Of a DNA stretch of 50,000 nt, positions 10,833 through 24,000 are shown piece after piece (the stretch's first letter is position 1; every line of letters starts with the position of its first letter). Both the position numbers and the translations under genes were made by a program. The notes under the pieces are model-generated. The model ran no database searches. It worked only from the letters and a program-made list of their open reading frames with translations, and was not told the DNA's origin. The stretch is from Glandiceps talaboti (taxonomy: Eukaryota > Hemichordata > Enteropneusta > Spengelidae). The DNA is taken from the NCBI RefSeq assembly GCF_964340395.1, contig NC_135557.1:13880161-13930160 (forward strand). The letters run 5' to 3'.

Positions 10833-11213
10833 ACACTTCCATTTAGAAGTAGAACAGCCAAAAGAACTTTCAAAACGTTCAGAAATAGTGCTAAACCTGA
10901 GAATCTTGTTTATGAAATGGACAGAATTTATAGCCAAAATGTATCACATGCATGGCTTCACTGGAAATTCACTTCAGACGTAACTTCTAGAAGTAAATTT
11001 TGATTTTTATAGAAGAGGTGATTTTACAGGGTCCAACTGTGTATACGAAAGAGCTGTCATGATAAATTATGAATGTGACATTCAAATAATAGCATGACAT
11101 TATGTGTTATGTTCTTTTTAAGCATAATGAAAGGTAAGGAAGCGTCGGTCAGTTTTGCATCGAAAGCGAAGAAAGTCACAAAATCACTTCCTTTTTTAAA
11201 CCGGAAAAACTTA
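10833..11213. other. 3' flank or 3' UTR of MEGF8
   Basis: Lies downstream of the MEGF8 stop on the minus strand. I could not find a convincing AATAAA on that strand here. The nearest is inside the MITE near 10509, so the transcript end is unresolved. Confidence 0.4.
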
Positions 11214-11453
11214 CTACACAATAACGGCAGGAGGGGGATGCAGCCTCTGGTGAGGTGGCGGTGGGGGTTTCTGCCGTACTGGTGGTCGGATCTCGGTCAG
11301 GCGGTTTTGTGACTTTAATGAAACCAATGCAGAACCTAAACAGCCCCGCAACGGAGCAGAACTGCCTCCAGGCAGTGCAAACATGACGGTACTGACTGCT
11401 GCTATACCGTCGTCTACTGGCTCAATGGCTAGAGGGTGAATCTTGAAAACATC
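11214..11453 (-). CDS. MEGF8: MEGF8 visible exon 42: C-terminal tail and stop
   Basis: Eighty codons with TAG at 11214-11216. [26 protein letters not shown] and [10 protein letters not shown] match the conserved end of human MEGF8 ([31 protein letters not shown]). The last 30 residues are Pro-rich ([14 protein letters not shown]) and differ from the vertebrate end. Confidence 0.93.
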   Translation of the reverse strand, partial: DVFKIHPLAIEPVDDGIAAVSTVMFALPGGSSAPLRGCLGSALVSLKSQNRLTEIRPPVRQKPPPPPHQRLHPPPAVIV

Positions 11454-14400
11454 CTGCGAAGATAAAACAGGAAAATTATAAATCATTCTAAAATATACAC
11501 GTGTTCAATTAATAAACATAGATGATGCCATACTCTAGCCAAGTTATTGTCTTTGAACAGAAAATATGATTATATACCCTGGTCGTTCTTGGTCGCGACA
11601 ACTCATGTCTATGTCACTGGTTTTGTGGTGCTTCAAATTAGTCAAAAAGTTCCAAATCATCATTATTTTTCCCTAATATTTAATAAATTATGCTTGAGGA
11701 GGTATAATTATATTATTCCTCCTATAAGTGTGTTCATTCAGTTGGAAAATAGTCATGACCTAAGGGGTTTATCAAGCGACTCGTAGTGACAAAGCCCCTT
11801 AGGTACATGTATTTTCCTTTGCTGAATGAAGAAAAATATTGGGAAATAATATGTAGTTATACCACACACAAGCCAGATTGAACATGTTCAAACAGAGAAA
11901 TATGGGTTTCATACTGTTATAAACAGTAACTGTGCACGTATGAAAGAAACAGTTCAGTTTGCTGCTGACCATTGATTTTGTTTGAACTTCAAGAAATTAT
12001 ACCTCATGACTATTGGAATTGTAGTAGTGTGCATGCTGTTACTGTTTATAACATCAACACTGTGTAAGTGATGTTTGTGTGTTATCTTTATGGTGTCAAT
12101 CTCAACATGAAACCTGGTGATCAGGCTCACTGATCTTGATAGTTTGTTTAAAAGCTTGGGAAAGCTTCTTCAAAAAGAGCCGTTACTGTATTATCATATA
12201 ACAATGAATGCATTCAAATCACAACTTACTGAGGGATGTGGACTCCTTGGCCTAGATGATGGCTCATGTCCTCTTCTCGGTAACTTAGGGAGTCTGTTAT
12301 TTGGCCTCCTGTTTGGCAAAATTGGTGAGATAAGTGGCTTCACAGGATCCACAAAGACCAAGACTTTTGCAAAGGGTCGACTTGCCATGTTTTCCATCTC
12401 AACAGCCCTTCGTCTACGGTCCTGACGGGCGTCAAAGAATAGTTTGACTTTCCAAATAACGACACAGAGCGCCAGAAATAGGAAGAAACAGGAGAAGAAA
12501 ACAGAGAAGAAGACAAACAAATCTATATGTGGTTGATCCTGCCGAAAATATAAAATTCCATAAGTTTCATTGTTAAATGAATCGCCTTTACTGAGTAAAA
12601 TGATGTAAAATTTACGAATTTTAAGTTCATGATTCATATGAGGTAGTGTTACTACCAGTCGGTTTTGTAGATTGTTGATGATAAGAAACGTGTACGGATT
12701 ATGTAACGTCACAAATGTATTCAGTTGTGTGGCGTGAATCTCCAGTAGTTCATTGACGATGCTTTCCTCGGTTGGTGATGCAGTTGTCGTTGTCGTTGTT
12801 TCTTGTGGCAGCGGTTGTGTATTCCGTGAATAACGTGATGATGAAGGGTCGATGGATCGTTTCTTACGACTGTGCTCCCACATTTGCGCATGGTCGATCC
12901 GTACACTGTGGACGCCTGTTGAATTGTTGACGTCAATTACCCATGTATTATCAAGGTATGAGAGGTAAACGTCCATTATGCCAACCGTAATGTCAACTGT
13001 AAGTCTTATATCAACATTTGTATACTTTGGTTGGACTGCAAAAAACATAGTTCTACCTGGTAGCAATGGTTTAGGACTCCGTTGACAGTCTGTAAACAAT
13101 AAACAAAAGCAAATGTCAATAAAATCAAAACCTAGATATTTTCAACACTAGAAAATTTAATGATTTTACATTCTTCAGCTATTCTCAAAGTCCTCTTTTC
13201 AGTCACACATCCCCCCCCCCCCCCCCCCGTCTTGCTGCCTCTATTAAACTTTAAAAGTCAAATCTGTACATTTTAGCAACATTTACTGATGATTTAGGAA
13301 TTCACTTCTTGTGTTGCTAATGCTGTACTAGTTGCAACTGGAATGTTTTTTGAAACGTCACAAAACAGAGTCAAACTGAACGTACTTACAGCGTCATAAA
13401 TTTTAATCAAACCCTGAATGGGTTCGAACCTTGGCCGTAGTGTTACGAGGCTAGTGATTTAACCACTTGGCCACTGACAACCGGACAGGTACATTACTCT
13501 ATGAACTAAACTGACTACTTACTAGTTTGTGTATCGGGATCAAAACAGAATTCATTGTCGTATTGCATTTGTCTGTAACACTGATGTCCTTCAGTGGGTG
13601 TACCAACGTATAATTCTTTACAGGAAGCACACTGTCGTTGCCAGCATGGTTTGTCATCATCATTACCGGAACACACTGTCTCTGTGTTGTTCTGACAGTC
13701 ACAATCTCTTCCACTCAATTTATCGCATGTGTGCCAGTGTCCATTGCATTGACAGCTATATAGGCAATAAAAACATTTAGCATAGATTTAGTTTGTGTTG
13801 GCCACTCTGCTCATTTTATGGTATGTATGCCAGTGTCCATTTATTTAGCAAACAGTTAGTTTGTGTTATCAGCTCTGCTCAATTTATTACATACATGTAT
13901 ATGCCAGTGTCCATTGCACTGACATCTATATAACAGGGAATAAAAAAATTAGCATGTACTTAATTTGTCTCTTCCTCTCGTTTTTCAATATGCTTTTCCA
14001 CAAAGTGTATGTGATAGGCAAGAAATAGCTTGAGTTTGATAATTGACCCAGATGGTGAAGGTCTTAAGAGAAAGCTAGCCTCTAATAATTTGAGGTAGGG
14101 ACACTTGAATGGAGACACTATGAGACAAAAGTTTTTGAATAGTCGATTTTCCGGTTCCAAGATGTGCAAGAGGACGTTGCTTATGTTGTTAGATTTAGTC
14201 TTGTTTTATTTTTATTACATTTGAAATAACATTTTCATCAGGAAATGATGGTAAGACATGTTGACCTCTTTAATTATGGGTGATTTATAGAATAAAGACT
14301 GAATGCCATCGATGACAGAGTGGGATTTTACGGGTAAACCCAGGGTATCATCATGTGACAACCATCTCCCTGAGTAGCGCATGCAAACCCCTCAGTGCGT

Positions 14401-15032
14401 ATAGAATACATGGCATTATATGGAGAGACACGCAATGCATCTTGGAACAGGTCTATTATGCATTTGTTAAAAATTCTTTTTCGGGTATACATTTTTCACT
14501 TTGAGTAGCAGAGTCACAGAGTAGATTGAATGATACTTACAGTGTGCATATACCATTGTATAAGAAGTAGCCATCTTGACATGTTTCACATTTAGTGCCT
14601 TCACTGTGATTCTCACATCCCAGACACACAGCATTAGAGAGTGGTCCAATGCTTGATACCGTTAAAGCCTGTTGGTGAAATAAATACCAATTAGTAAGGC
14701 CAAAAAAGAGAAAAGAATTATTTCTGGTCAGTATGCACATCACTTAAATACTCCCACATCGATTTTTTTTCATGTTTGCCCAGCCTATGAAGATCCAGCT
14801 AAAAACTAAAAATAACCCTCCCTACATTAATTGCTTCTTCAGTGAAGACAACTGCTGAGCGAACTAATGTTAAAAAGCAATGACATCTGCCCCACATACA
14901 TATTTGCTTTAAAGTACTAAATAAAGAGCACAGTAACTGTCAAAAATAGTAGATTGAGTGACAAGTTCGTTGAGAATTTAATAAAAAAAAAATCATGTTG
15001 TCACACCACTTCAGACATGATGGCCTGACAAG

Positions 15033-15067
<35 letters not shown>

Positions 15068-18000
15068 CTAACTGAAGACGGAATAAAGACACTCAAGTGG
15101 ACATATGGACAACAAGTGAGTATTTATTTTGGATTTTCAATTAACAATTCAACTCTACTATGTTTTCCTACTTGATAAAACAATGTGATACAACATATAC
15201 TAGGTCCTTATTTGTAATGCAATAAATTGTGCAAGTAAAACATGAGATAACGTGTTTGTTATTGTACACTCAATAACAAACATTTTGCACCAATTTTCTG
15301 ATTCTTGCAAGTGGTTGTGTTACAAGCAAGGCCTTGGTCTACATGTATGCTTTTTTTTCGATTAGGAAAACCTGGTAAGGTTATTTCATAAACTAAAAAT
15401 CGTAAATAAATACTGGTTTGCCGCCATTTATATAATTGTTTATTGCTTTGAGCTAACAATGGAAAAAAAATTCTTTAATACAATTATCCAGTAAACAATC
15501 ATTTAAAAATATGCAGATGATTTGATTGTCAAGTACTCAATTAAAAAAAAAATGTATTTATATTGTCAATTAAGGTGTTTTAGAATGACCAATCATATGA
15601 ATACATAGCCTCTAATTATGTTACGTAATTTCAAATACTAACATTTGATGGTATCGCTGTAATTTTATAAGAACTTACCATATTCTGGGCTATTTGAATT
15701 TCCAATTTTGATAAGTGACACTATTTATATAACAATGTAAGAACTTACCATATTCTGGGTTAGTTCTGATTCTGGTAAAGGACAACATTTCTGTAATGAT
15801 GTAAGAACTTACCATAGCCTGGGTGATTTGTGATTCTGGAAAGTGACAACATCTCTGTAATGATGTAAGAACTTACCATAGCCTGGGTTATTTCTGACTC
15901 TGGTAAGTTTCTGTAATAATGTAAGAACTTACCATATTCTGTGTTAGTTCTGATTCTGGTAAGTGACAACATCTCTGTAATAATGTAAGAACTTACCATA
16001 GCCTGGGTGATTTGTGATTCTGGTAAGTGACAACATCTCTGTAATGATGTAAGAACTTACCATAGCCTGGGTTATTTCTGACTCTGGTAAGTTTCTGTAA
16101 TAATGTAAGAACTTACCATAGCCTGGGTTATTTCTGACTCTGGTAAGTTTCTGTAATAATGTAAGAACTTACCATAGCCTGGGTTATTTCTGACTCTGGT
16201 AAGTTTCTGTAATAATGTAAGAACGTACCATAGCCTGGGTTATTTCTGACTCTGGTAAGTTTCTGTAATAATGTAAGAACGTACCATAGCCTGGGTTAGT
16301 TCTGACTCTGGTAAGTGACAACATTTCTGTAATAATGTAAGAACTTACCATATCTTGTCTTTGTTCTGTTTCTGGTAAGTGACACTATTCCAGTAATGAT
16401 GTAAGAACTTACCATAGCCTGGGTGATTTGTGATTCAGGTAAGTAACAACATTTTTATAATGATGTAAGAACTTCCCATAGCCTGGGTTATTTCTGACTC
16501 TGGTAAGTTTCTGTAACAATGTAAGAACTTACCATAGCCTGGGTTATTTCTGACTCTGGTAAGTTTCTGTAATGATGTAAGAACTTCCCATAGCCTGGGT
16601 GATTTGTGATTCAGGTAAGTAATAACATTTCTATAATGATGTAAGAACTTACCATAGCCTGGGTGATTTGTGATTCTGATAAGTGACTGTATTTGTGTAG
16701 AGTCACATTGACATTGCCTTGTGTCATACATATATCAGAATTTTGGTTGCAATAATCCCTACACGATGTACAATCACCGTTGTTCTTGGGATCACCCACA
16801 AAAAATGGCTGACACACCTCACAGTTAGTACCCTGCAGATGAATGATAAAATACATCACAAGATCAGTTTGCATTCCAAACAAGAGATAGAAAATAGATA
16901 TTCCAAGTAACATCTATTGTCCCATGCAAGAGCCAATGAGAACAAAAAGTATAGAATATATACTGTGGTTGTTCTACATCATGACAGTGCGTGTCTATGT
17001 CATGACAATGCACGTGTACATCATTTGTTCGAAATATGGGTCACAATGCGTAAAATTGCCATTACTTTCACCGATTTTTAAAAAATATCGATTGTGATCA
17101 TATCATTATATTATTTTCCCAATATTTCTCTTCATCCAGCAGGAATATGCTCGTGAAGGGTTGTCCCTACTCATCTAGTGACTCGTAGTGACAAGGTCAC
17201 TTGGCTGAATGAAGAAAAACATTGGGGAATAATACCTGTTGTTACTACAAAAGGTACATATTAAGTACTACAGATTAGATACACTATACTAAACTGTCAA
17301 CAGTCGTCTTTTTTAGTAATTTATCTATAATACTATTGTCGCTGAAATTAATAGAATTAAACATAACATGGTGTGTGATGGACGTTCCATGAAGTCAAGA
17401 CGACTGTTCTAACCCACTGGACTTTCATTCTATGAATATTCATGAGCGCCCTCATTTATGGAATGTCTAACTCAGACGCCTGGTTAACCACTGGGGGCGT
17501 TTTAGGAGATAGTACAGACGCTAGATTATATTTTTTGCGTTCGAATCCTCAGTGAGTAGTGCGTGTTCTTTACGTGCATTGTAAATGCTGACTATTACTG
17601 ATTGTATATTATAGGTTATGTATGTGCACACAATTAGTATTTAAATAAAACATATTTCAGAAGGTGTTTTTTTAGGAATACGACAAAACATAATCTGCAT
17701 CTGAATACAGACTGGCACTCTACATGTAGAAATAGACCCCGAGAATTTATGAGCATACCCTGCCTGAGCTTAGAATGGATATCAGGACTCTAGAAATGGA
17801 CCCTGGGAATCTAGAAATGGTCCCTGGAACTTGGAGTCTATTAATATTTATATACATAAATGGACTCTGGGAATCTACATGTGAACCCTGGGATTCTTGA
17901 AATGGTCCCTGGGATTTAGTGTGTAGAAATAGACCCTGGAAATTTCCAAGCATACTCTGCGAGTTTAGAAATGGACCCTGGGACTCAAGAAATGAACCCT

Positions 18001-21000
18001 GGGAGTCTAGAAATGCACCCTGGCGTAATCTCGGTGTTACTCTCTGTAGGGACGGCTCCATGTCTGATCAGATTAGTCACATTTGCAAGAATGGTTACTT
18101 TTCGTTATACAAGATTGGAAAAATTCGCAAACTGTTAGACAAAGCCTGTACAGAGAAATTAATTCATGCATTTGTGACATCCCGACTCGATTACTGCAAT
18201 GGTCTATTGTATGGAGTTCCAAAATACCAGATAGATCGTCTGCAGTCACTCCAGAATGCTGCAGCCCGTCTTGTCAGTTGTACACGAAAATTCGACCACA
18301 TTACTCCTGTACTCTATGACTTGCATTGGCTCCCAGTTGAGGCTAGGATTAATTTCAAAATCCTACTGATCACTTTCAAGATAATCAATCACGTAGCACC
18401 ATTATACCTGTCAGATTTAATTAGCATTTATGTTCCAACACAAAATCTTCGTTCCGCTGAAAAGCTACTCTTAGTCCAACCACGTGGCAATTTCAATAGA
18501 TCTTATGGCCAGAGGGCTTTTTCAGTGTGCTCACCCTCTCTGTGGAATTCACTTCCATTTGAAATGAGAAATATAATGACTGTTGACATTTTTAAACGTA
18601 GTTTAAAGACATATCTTTTTAGACAACATTTTAAGTGATTGATTTTAACTTGTCAGTTTTTATACATTGTGAATTATTTTAATTGGCCAGTTTTACACCT
18701 CGCCCCTTTTTGTGTGTTGTTATTTTCTTTAGTTTATTGCAATTTTTTAAACTACAGTCTGTACAACGCGCTGAGACGCATGTGTAGCGCGTTTACTTAC
18801 AAGAAATAAATAATAATAATAATAATAGAAATGGACCCTGGGAGTCTAAAAATGGACCCTGGGAGTTTAGAAATGGACCCTGGGAGTTTAGAAATGGACC
18901 CTGGGAGTTTAGAAATGGACCCTGGGAGTCTAAAAATGGACCCTGGGAGTTTAGAAATGGACCCTGGGAGTTTAGAAATGGACCTTGTGAGTGTAGAAAT
19001 GCACCATAGGGGTTTAGAAATGGACCTTGTGAGTGTAGAAACAGATTTTGATATAAATGTACCGTTAGATTGTTAGATTGTGGATGCAGAATAAGTGGAG
19101 ACAAAGTAAAAATATCAAATATTTACCGTTGTATTATCCATACACATAGTACATTCATGTTTGAGTTCTACACTGGGACATGTGGAATGCCCATTACATT
19201 CACACTCTATGGAACAATTCACTCCAACATAGCTAAAAAGACACTCGCAATTGTCAGGTGCGATACAGTTGCCATGGATACAGCCATGTGTACACACCGG
19301 TATGCACATGTTAGTAGCCCTACAACAAAAGAATACAAATTTGTTGTTAAACATTCAGTTGTAATGAACATACAGAAATCATAGCAGTTAGTTGTAATAC
19401 AATTATTGACTTTGACTATGTAACACACTCACACATCTCATAGAGCACCTTATGAAACTGCCGTTTTAGAGAGTATTACAGATTTTTTATCTCCTAATGT
19501 TGGACTATAGAATAATGAATACAAAGGAAAGAAATTTTAATGTATTTTGGGGACCATATTTGTGAAAATGATGGCTTCAAAATATTGACTCTGACCCAAG
19601 ATTGAAATTTAACCTTTTAAAAAATCGTAAGAAACACTTCAACTTACAATTCTCTCTTGTATCCTTGCTTGCAGTTACAATGGAAATATTCATCAGTATC
19701 ATTGCACTGTTCATGTATTGCACAGTCATGGTGTCCATTTAAACACTCGTTTTCTGGTGGACATCGATCAAACGACCACGATGGTGGACCAAGTAGGTTT
19801 GTAGTGTAGTTAGCAACACCAGCTGTAATTGATAGATAATACTATTACATTAGTCTGGATGCAATCATATCTAATCCAGTTTGGCTACATGAGAAATCAT
19901 GAACCAAAAGTTGTACATGCAAATCAGTAAACCCCAACTGTTATAATGATGTAAACTGTGTATAAGTAGCTTCCTGAGCTGACAAATATACCATATTTGG
20001 ACAGTACATAACTGCCCCAAATAAATATTAACTTATCATCCGGACAGAAATCTGTTAGTGATTAACAAAGACATGATGTTAATGACTGTATGGGTGGCCT
20101 TCAGACTAATGCTGTATATGTAGGAGTTTGCCAAAATCAACATTAGAAATCATTTACAAACCTTCTGCTAAATGTATGTATGTATGTATGTATGTATGTA
20201 TGTATGTATGTATGTATGTATGTATGTATGTATGTATCTATGTATCTATGTATGTATGTATGTATGTATGTATGTATGTATGTATGTATGTATGTATGTA
20301 TGTATGTATGTATGTATGTATGTATGCATGTGTGCATGTATGGATGTATGTATGTATGTATGTATGTATGTATGTATGTATGTACCGGTATGTATGTATA
20401 CAGTATGTATGTATGTATGTATGTATGTATGTATGTATGTATGTATGTGTGTATGTATGTATGTATGTATGTATGTATGTATGCATGTGTGCATGTATGT
20501 ATGTATGTATGTATGTATGTATGTATGTATGTATGTATGTACCGGTATGTATGTATGTATGTATGTATGTATGTATGTATGTATGTATGTATGTATGTAT
20601 GTATGTTGTCTACTTTGTTTGTTTGTTTGTTTGTTTGTTTGTGTGTGTGTCTGCGTTTGTCTGTTGGTCTAAATTCAGTGTTTATGTGACATTCCTACCC
20701 GGCAATGGCTGTACACCAAGTGAGACATCCCCCACACTACACACTCCACCATATGCTGGTCCATGCAGTCCTCCTTCCATGCAGACGCCGACACCATTCT
20801 GACCAGCTAGAGAACACCAACCACAACCAGGTTGACGAAGACAAGTTGAGCACATGGTGTTACGACTACATGGTTGATGACAGCCTTCATCTGTGAATCT
20901 CACTATGTGACCACAGACACCATTAGCACACTGTAAAGCTACAAATGTAGGTGACATACACTGAAAATAAGAAGGAAATTTGAATGAACTTTAATTCTTG

Positions 21001-24000
21001 GTACCTGCATTTTACCTCCTCCAGGGTCAAAACAGAACAAGAATGTTTTATGGTGCTCAAAAATACGAGGCAAAACATTCACAAAACATTCAAAATCGCA
21101 TTATTTTCTCCGCCCCCCCCCCCCCCCCCCTGAATTAAGCTTATACAGATATTACCAAAATACAACCTTTGTACCAGTTGTATTGAAATGCTGCTGATCA
21201 GAATGTTGTTTTAACAGTGGTGGACTATATAAAAACTGGTTTTGAAGGTACCAAAAAGTCTTCTCCTTGTCGCATTATCAAACTGTCATACATGAATACA
21301 AAATTAATAGCGAGTGCCTCAGATGTAGACGCATACAATGCTTTTATCAGTTTGTTTATGTCTGTGAAAGTTAGACATACTGTACATGGCAATATGAGTA
21401 ACTTTTACAGAAACTGATAAGAACATGGCATAAACTTAGATCACAGACAACCAATGTTAGTATTATAATTATATTTAATGGTTCTGCAATGCTAAAGAAT
21501 AAAAATTGACATTATTCTCCCTGATATTTCATAAACTTGATATACTTGATGGGGCATAAATACATCGTACTCAATATTTTTTTTCATTCAGCTTTAAATT
21601 CTAATTTAAACCATCTCGTAAATGTTTGTCCTACTCATGTAGTGACTTGTAGTAACAAGGACTCTCATATTTTCTTGCTTGAATATTGGAGAATATGGTT
21701 CTTGTATGTATATTGTTACAGCTAGAATGATGTAGGCTTGGTGTTTTACTCATGGGACTTTACATATTTTTGACACAAAGATAGACATATTTCAACTCTA
21801 GACTAACAATAATAACAGAGACACAGTAAACAAAGCAGTATTCTTTGCCCAATCACATTGAACAGTGATAAGCATTGAGATTCTTTTACAGTGCAGTAGA
21901 AACAGGCTTCTAATGAAAACATTACACATGCACTTGATGATTTTAATGGCTTCAGTTGTTTATTTTCTAACTGATAATCAACATATCAACTTGACTACTT
22001 CTACATCCTCACTGCGTGTGGCACATATGCAATTGTTTCTTCTGCATTAGAAGTTATCTGAGTGTCTGTGTAAAAACTGTCAGGTTACATGAGTGAAACA
22101 CCAGACCAACTTTATTTTATCTGTACCTGGTTTAAATCATCACTCCATACACATTCCTGCCAGCCATTCTCTGGTCCACTAGAAGACAGACAGGTAGAAC
22201 AACTGGTATGGGTATAACAGGATAGCGGACACTGCTCTGGAGGCATGGCAAAGATATCACCGGTAACCACTGGTAACACTGTACAATGAGCTGTATCTCT
22301 ATCATCTAGGAAAGACAAAGTATAAACACATTCATTTTACCAAAATAAAATGGAATGGTATCAACAAAACTAAACTCAGAGAATTTTGTAAAATTCTGAC
22401 TTGCTTGAATTAATGCATAAATATCTTCTACTGTCCATACATATTGACATACCTGTATAAATATCTTCTACTGTCCATATGCAATCTGACATATTGGTAC
22501 ACTTAGGGCAATCTGAGGCTTGACAGAGTAGAGGGCAGTCCTCGACAGCAGTAACATAAGGTGAACTTTGGCAGTAAGGATCCTGAAAATCACACTCCTG
22601 GCCTCTTGGCTGACACCGACTACAACCATCACACCACTGGCAATGCTGTGTATAAAAATATACAATAATATTTGAAGTCAATTTCGTAAATAGAGAATTT
22701 GTTGATATGGTTACTGCTGAACAGTGCCTCAATACCCTGGTATTATACCTGGAGAAAACTTGAATACCTCATGAAAATGTACGACATTTAAGGTAAAAAT
22801 TAGTGAAGTTGTATCAATATAGGATAAAACAATATATTTTAGTTAGGCCTCCGACACAGACACAGTCCCATCACACTACAATATGTCTGTGATAGGCAAA
22901 AACTGGCTCGATTTTGAAAATTGCCCCTCAAGGTCAATGTCATGGTCAAAGGTAAAGGTCTCAAAAGATAGCTTGCATCTGATAATATGGGGGTAGACAC
23001 TTGAATTGAGTCTCTATATATTACAGTTATTGAGTTTGCAGTAAACATTGAATTTTAACTACAAATATGGCAGCCATTAGCTCAAATTTGTATATATGTA
23101 AAACAACTTGATGTGCATAAGTCCCATATATTATGTTTACCTTTGTGCCACATTTGAATGAAATCGGATAGTGCATGTCTGAGAAATGACGTATTAAGGA
23201 CAGACAGACGGATACACAGACAGACGGATGGAGCCCATTGCAATAGTCCCCACCTTCGGGTGCTAAAAAAACCCAACAACACTTAGACTTAGAGCCGATG
23301 TTTAGCTATGGTACATATACAGGATTGTACTTACCGACATGGCATCAGGGTGTGCAGGAAATGATGCCAGGCATTCACTGCATGATTTGAGTTTGGTGCA
23401 GTCTCTGTTTTCAATAGTATCATAATCACAATATGTGCCTTCATAGTGTTGAACCGTTGTATTAGATGTTGGATTGCAACTACACATGGACAAGAGATTG
23501 GGATAAGTACAATGCAATGCAAATTACAGCTAAAAATGATGTTGGTTTGGTATTTCACTCTTCATGGGACATTACATACTACGTTGACACAAGGATAGAC
23601 ACATTTCAACTCTAGATCAACAATGACAGAGACACGACAAACACAGCAGAATTCTTTACCCAATCACAGTGAACACTGATAAACATTGCTATTTTTTCAC
23701 AGTGCAGTAACAACAGGCTTCTAATGATAACATTACACATAGACATGGCTTCAATTGTTTACTTATTAACTGCATGATAATCAAAATATCAATTTGACTA
23801 CTTCTACATCCCCACTGTGTGCGGCACCTATGTAATTGTCTCCTTGCATGAAAAGTTGTCTGTGTGTAAAAAATGTCATGTTGCATGAGTGAAAGGCAAG
23901 ATAACCTTCATTGACAAGTAAGGCACTAAACAGTGTAGTGTGTGGGTGCCCTTGTGTAACTAGTCAGACTAATTTTATTGCATGAACTACATTTCAACCA

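Noticed and set aside
13424-13488. tRNA gene on the minus strand
   Set aside because: A- and B-box-like sequence is present, but no proper acceptor stem or anticodon arm could be folded by eye.
15655-16700. CRISPR-like array (regular repeats)
   Set aside because: The spacers are not unique; the entire 56/64-bp unit repeats, in a eukaryotic intron, and no cas genes are present.
17919-18638. 239-codon ORF as a host gene
   Set aside because: From position 18024 it is a CR1/L2-type retrotransposon fragment; the earlier part is minisatellite.
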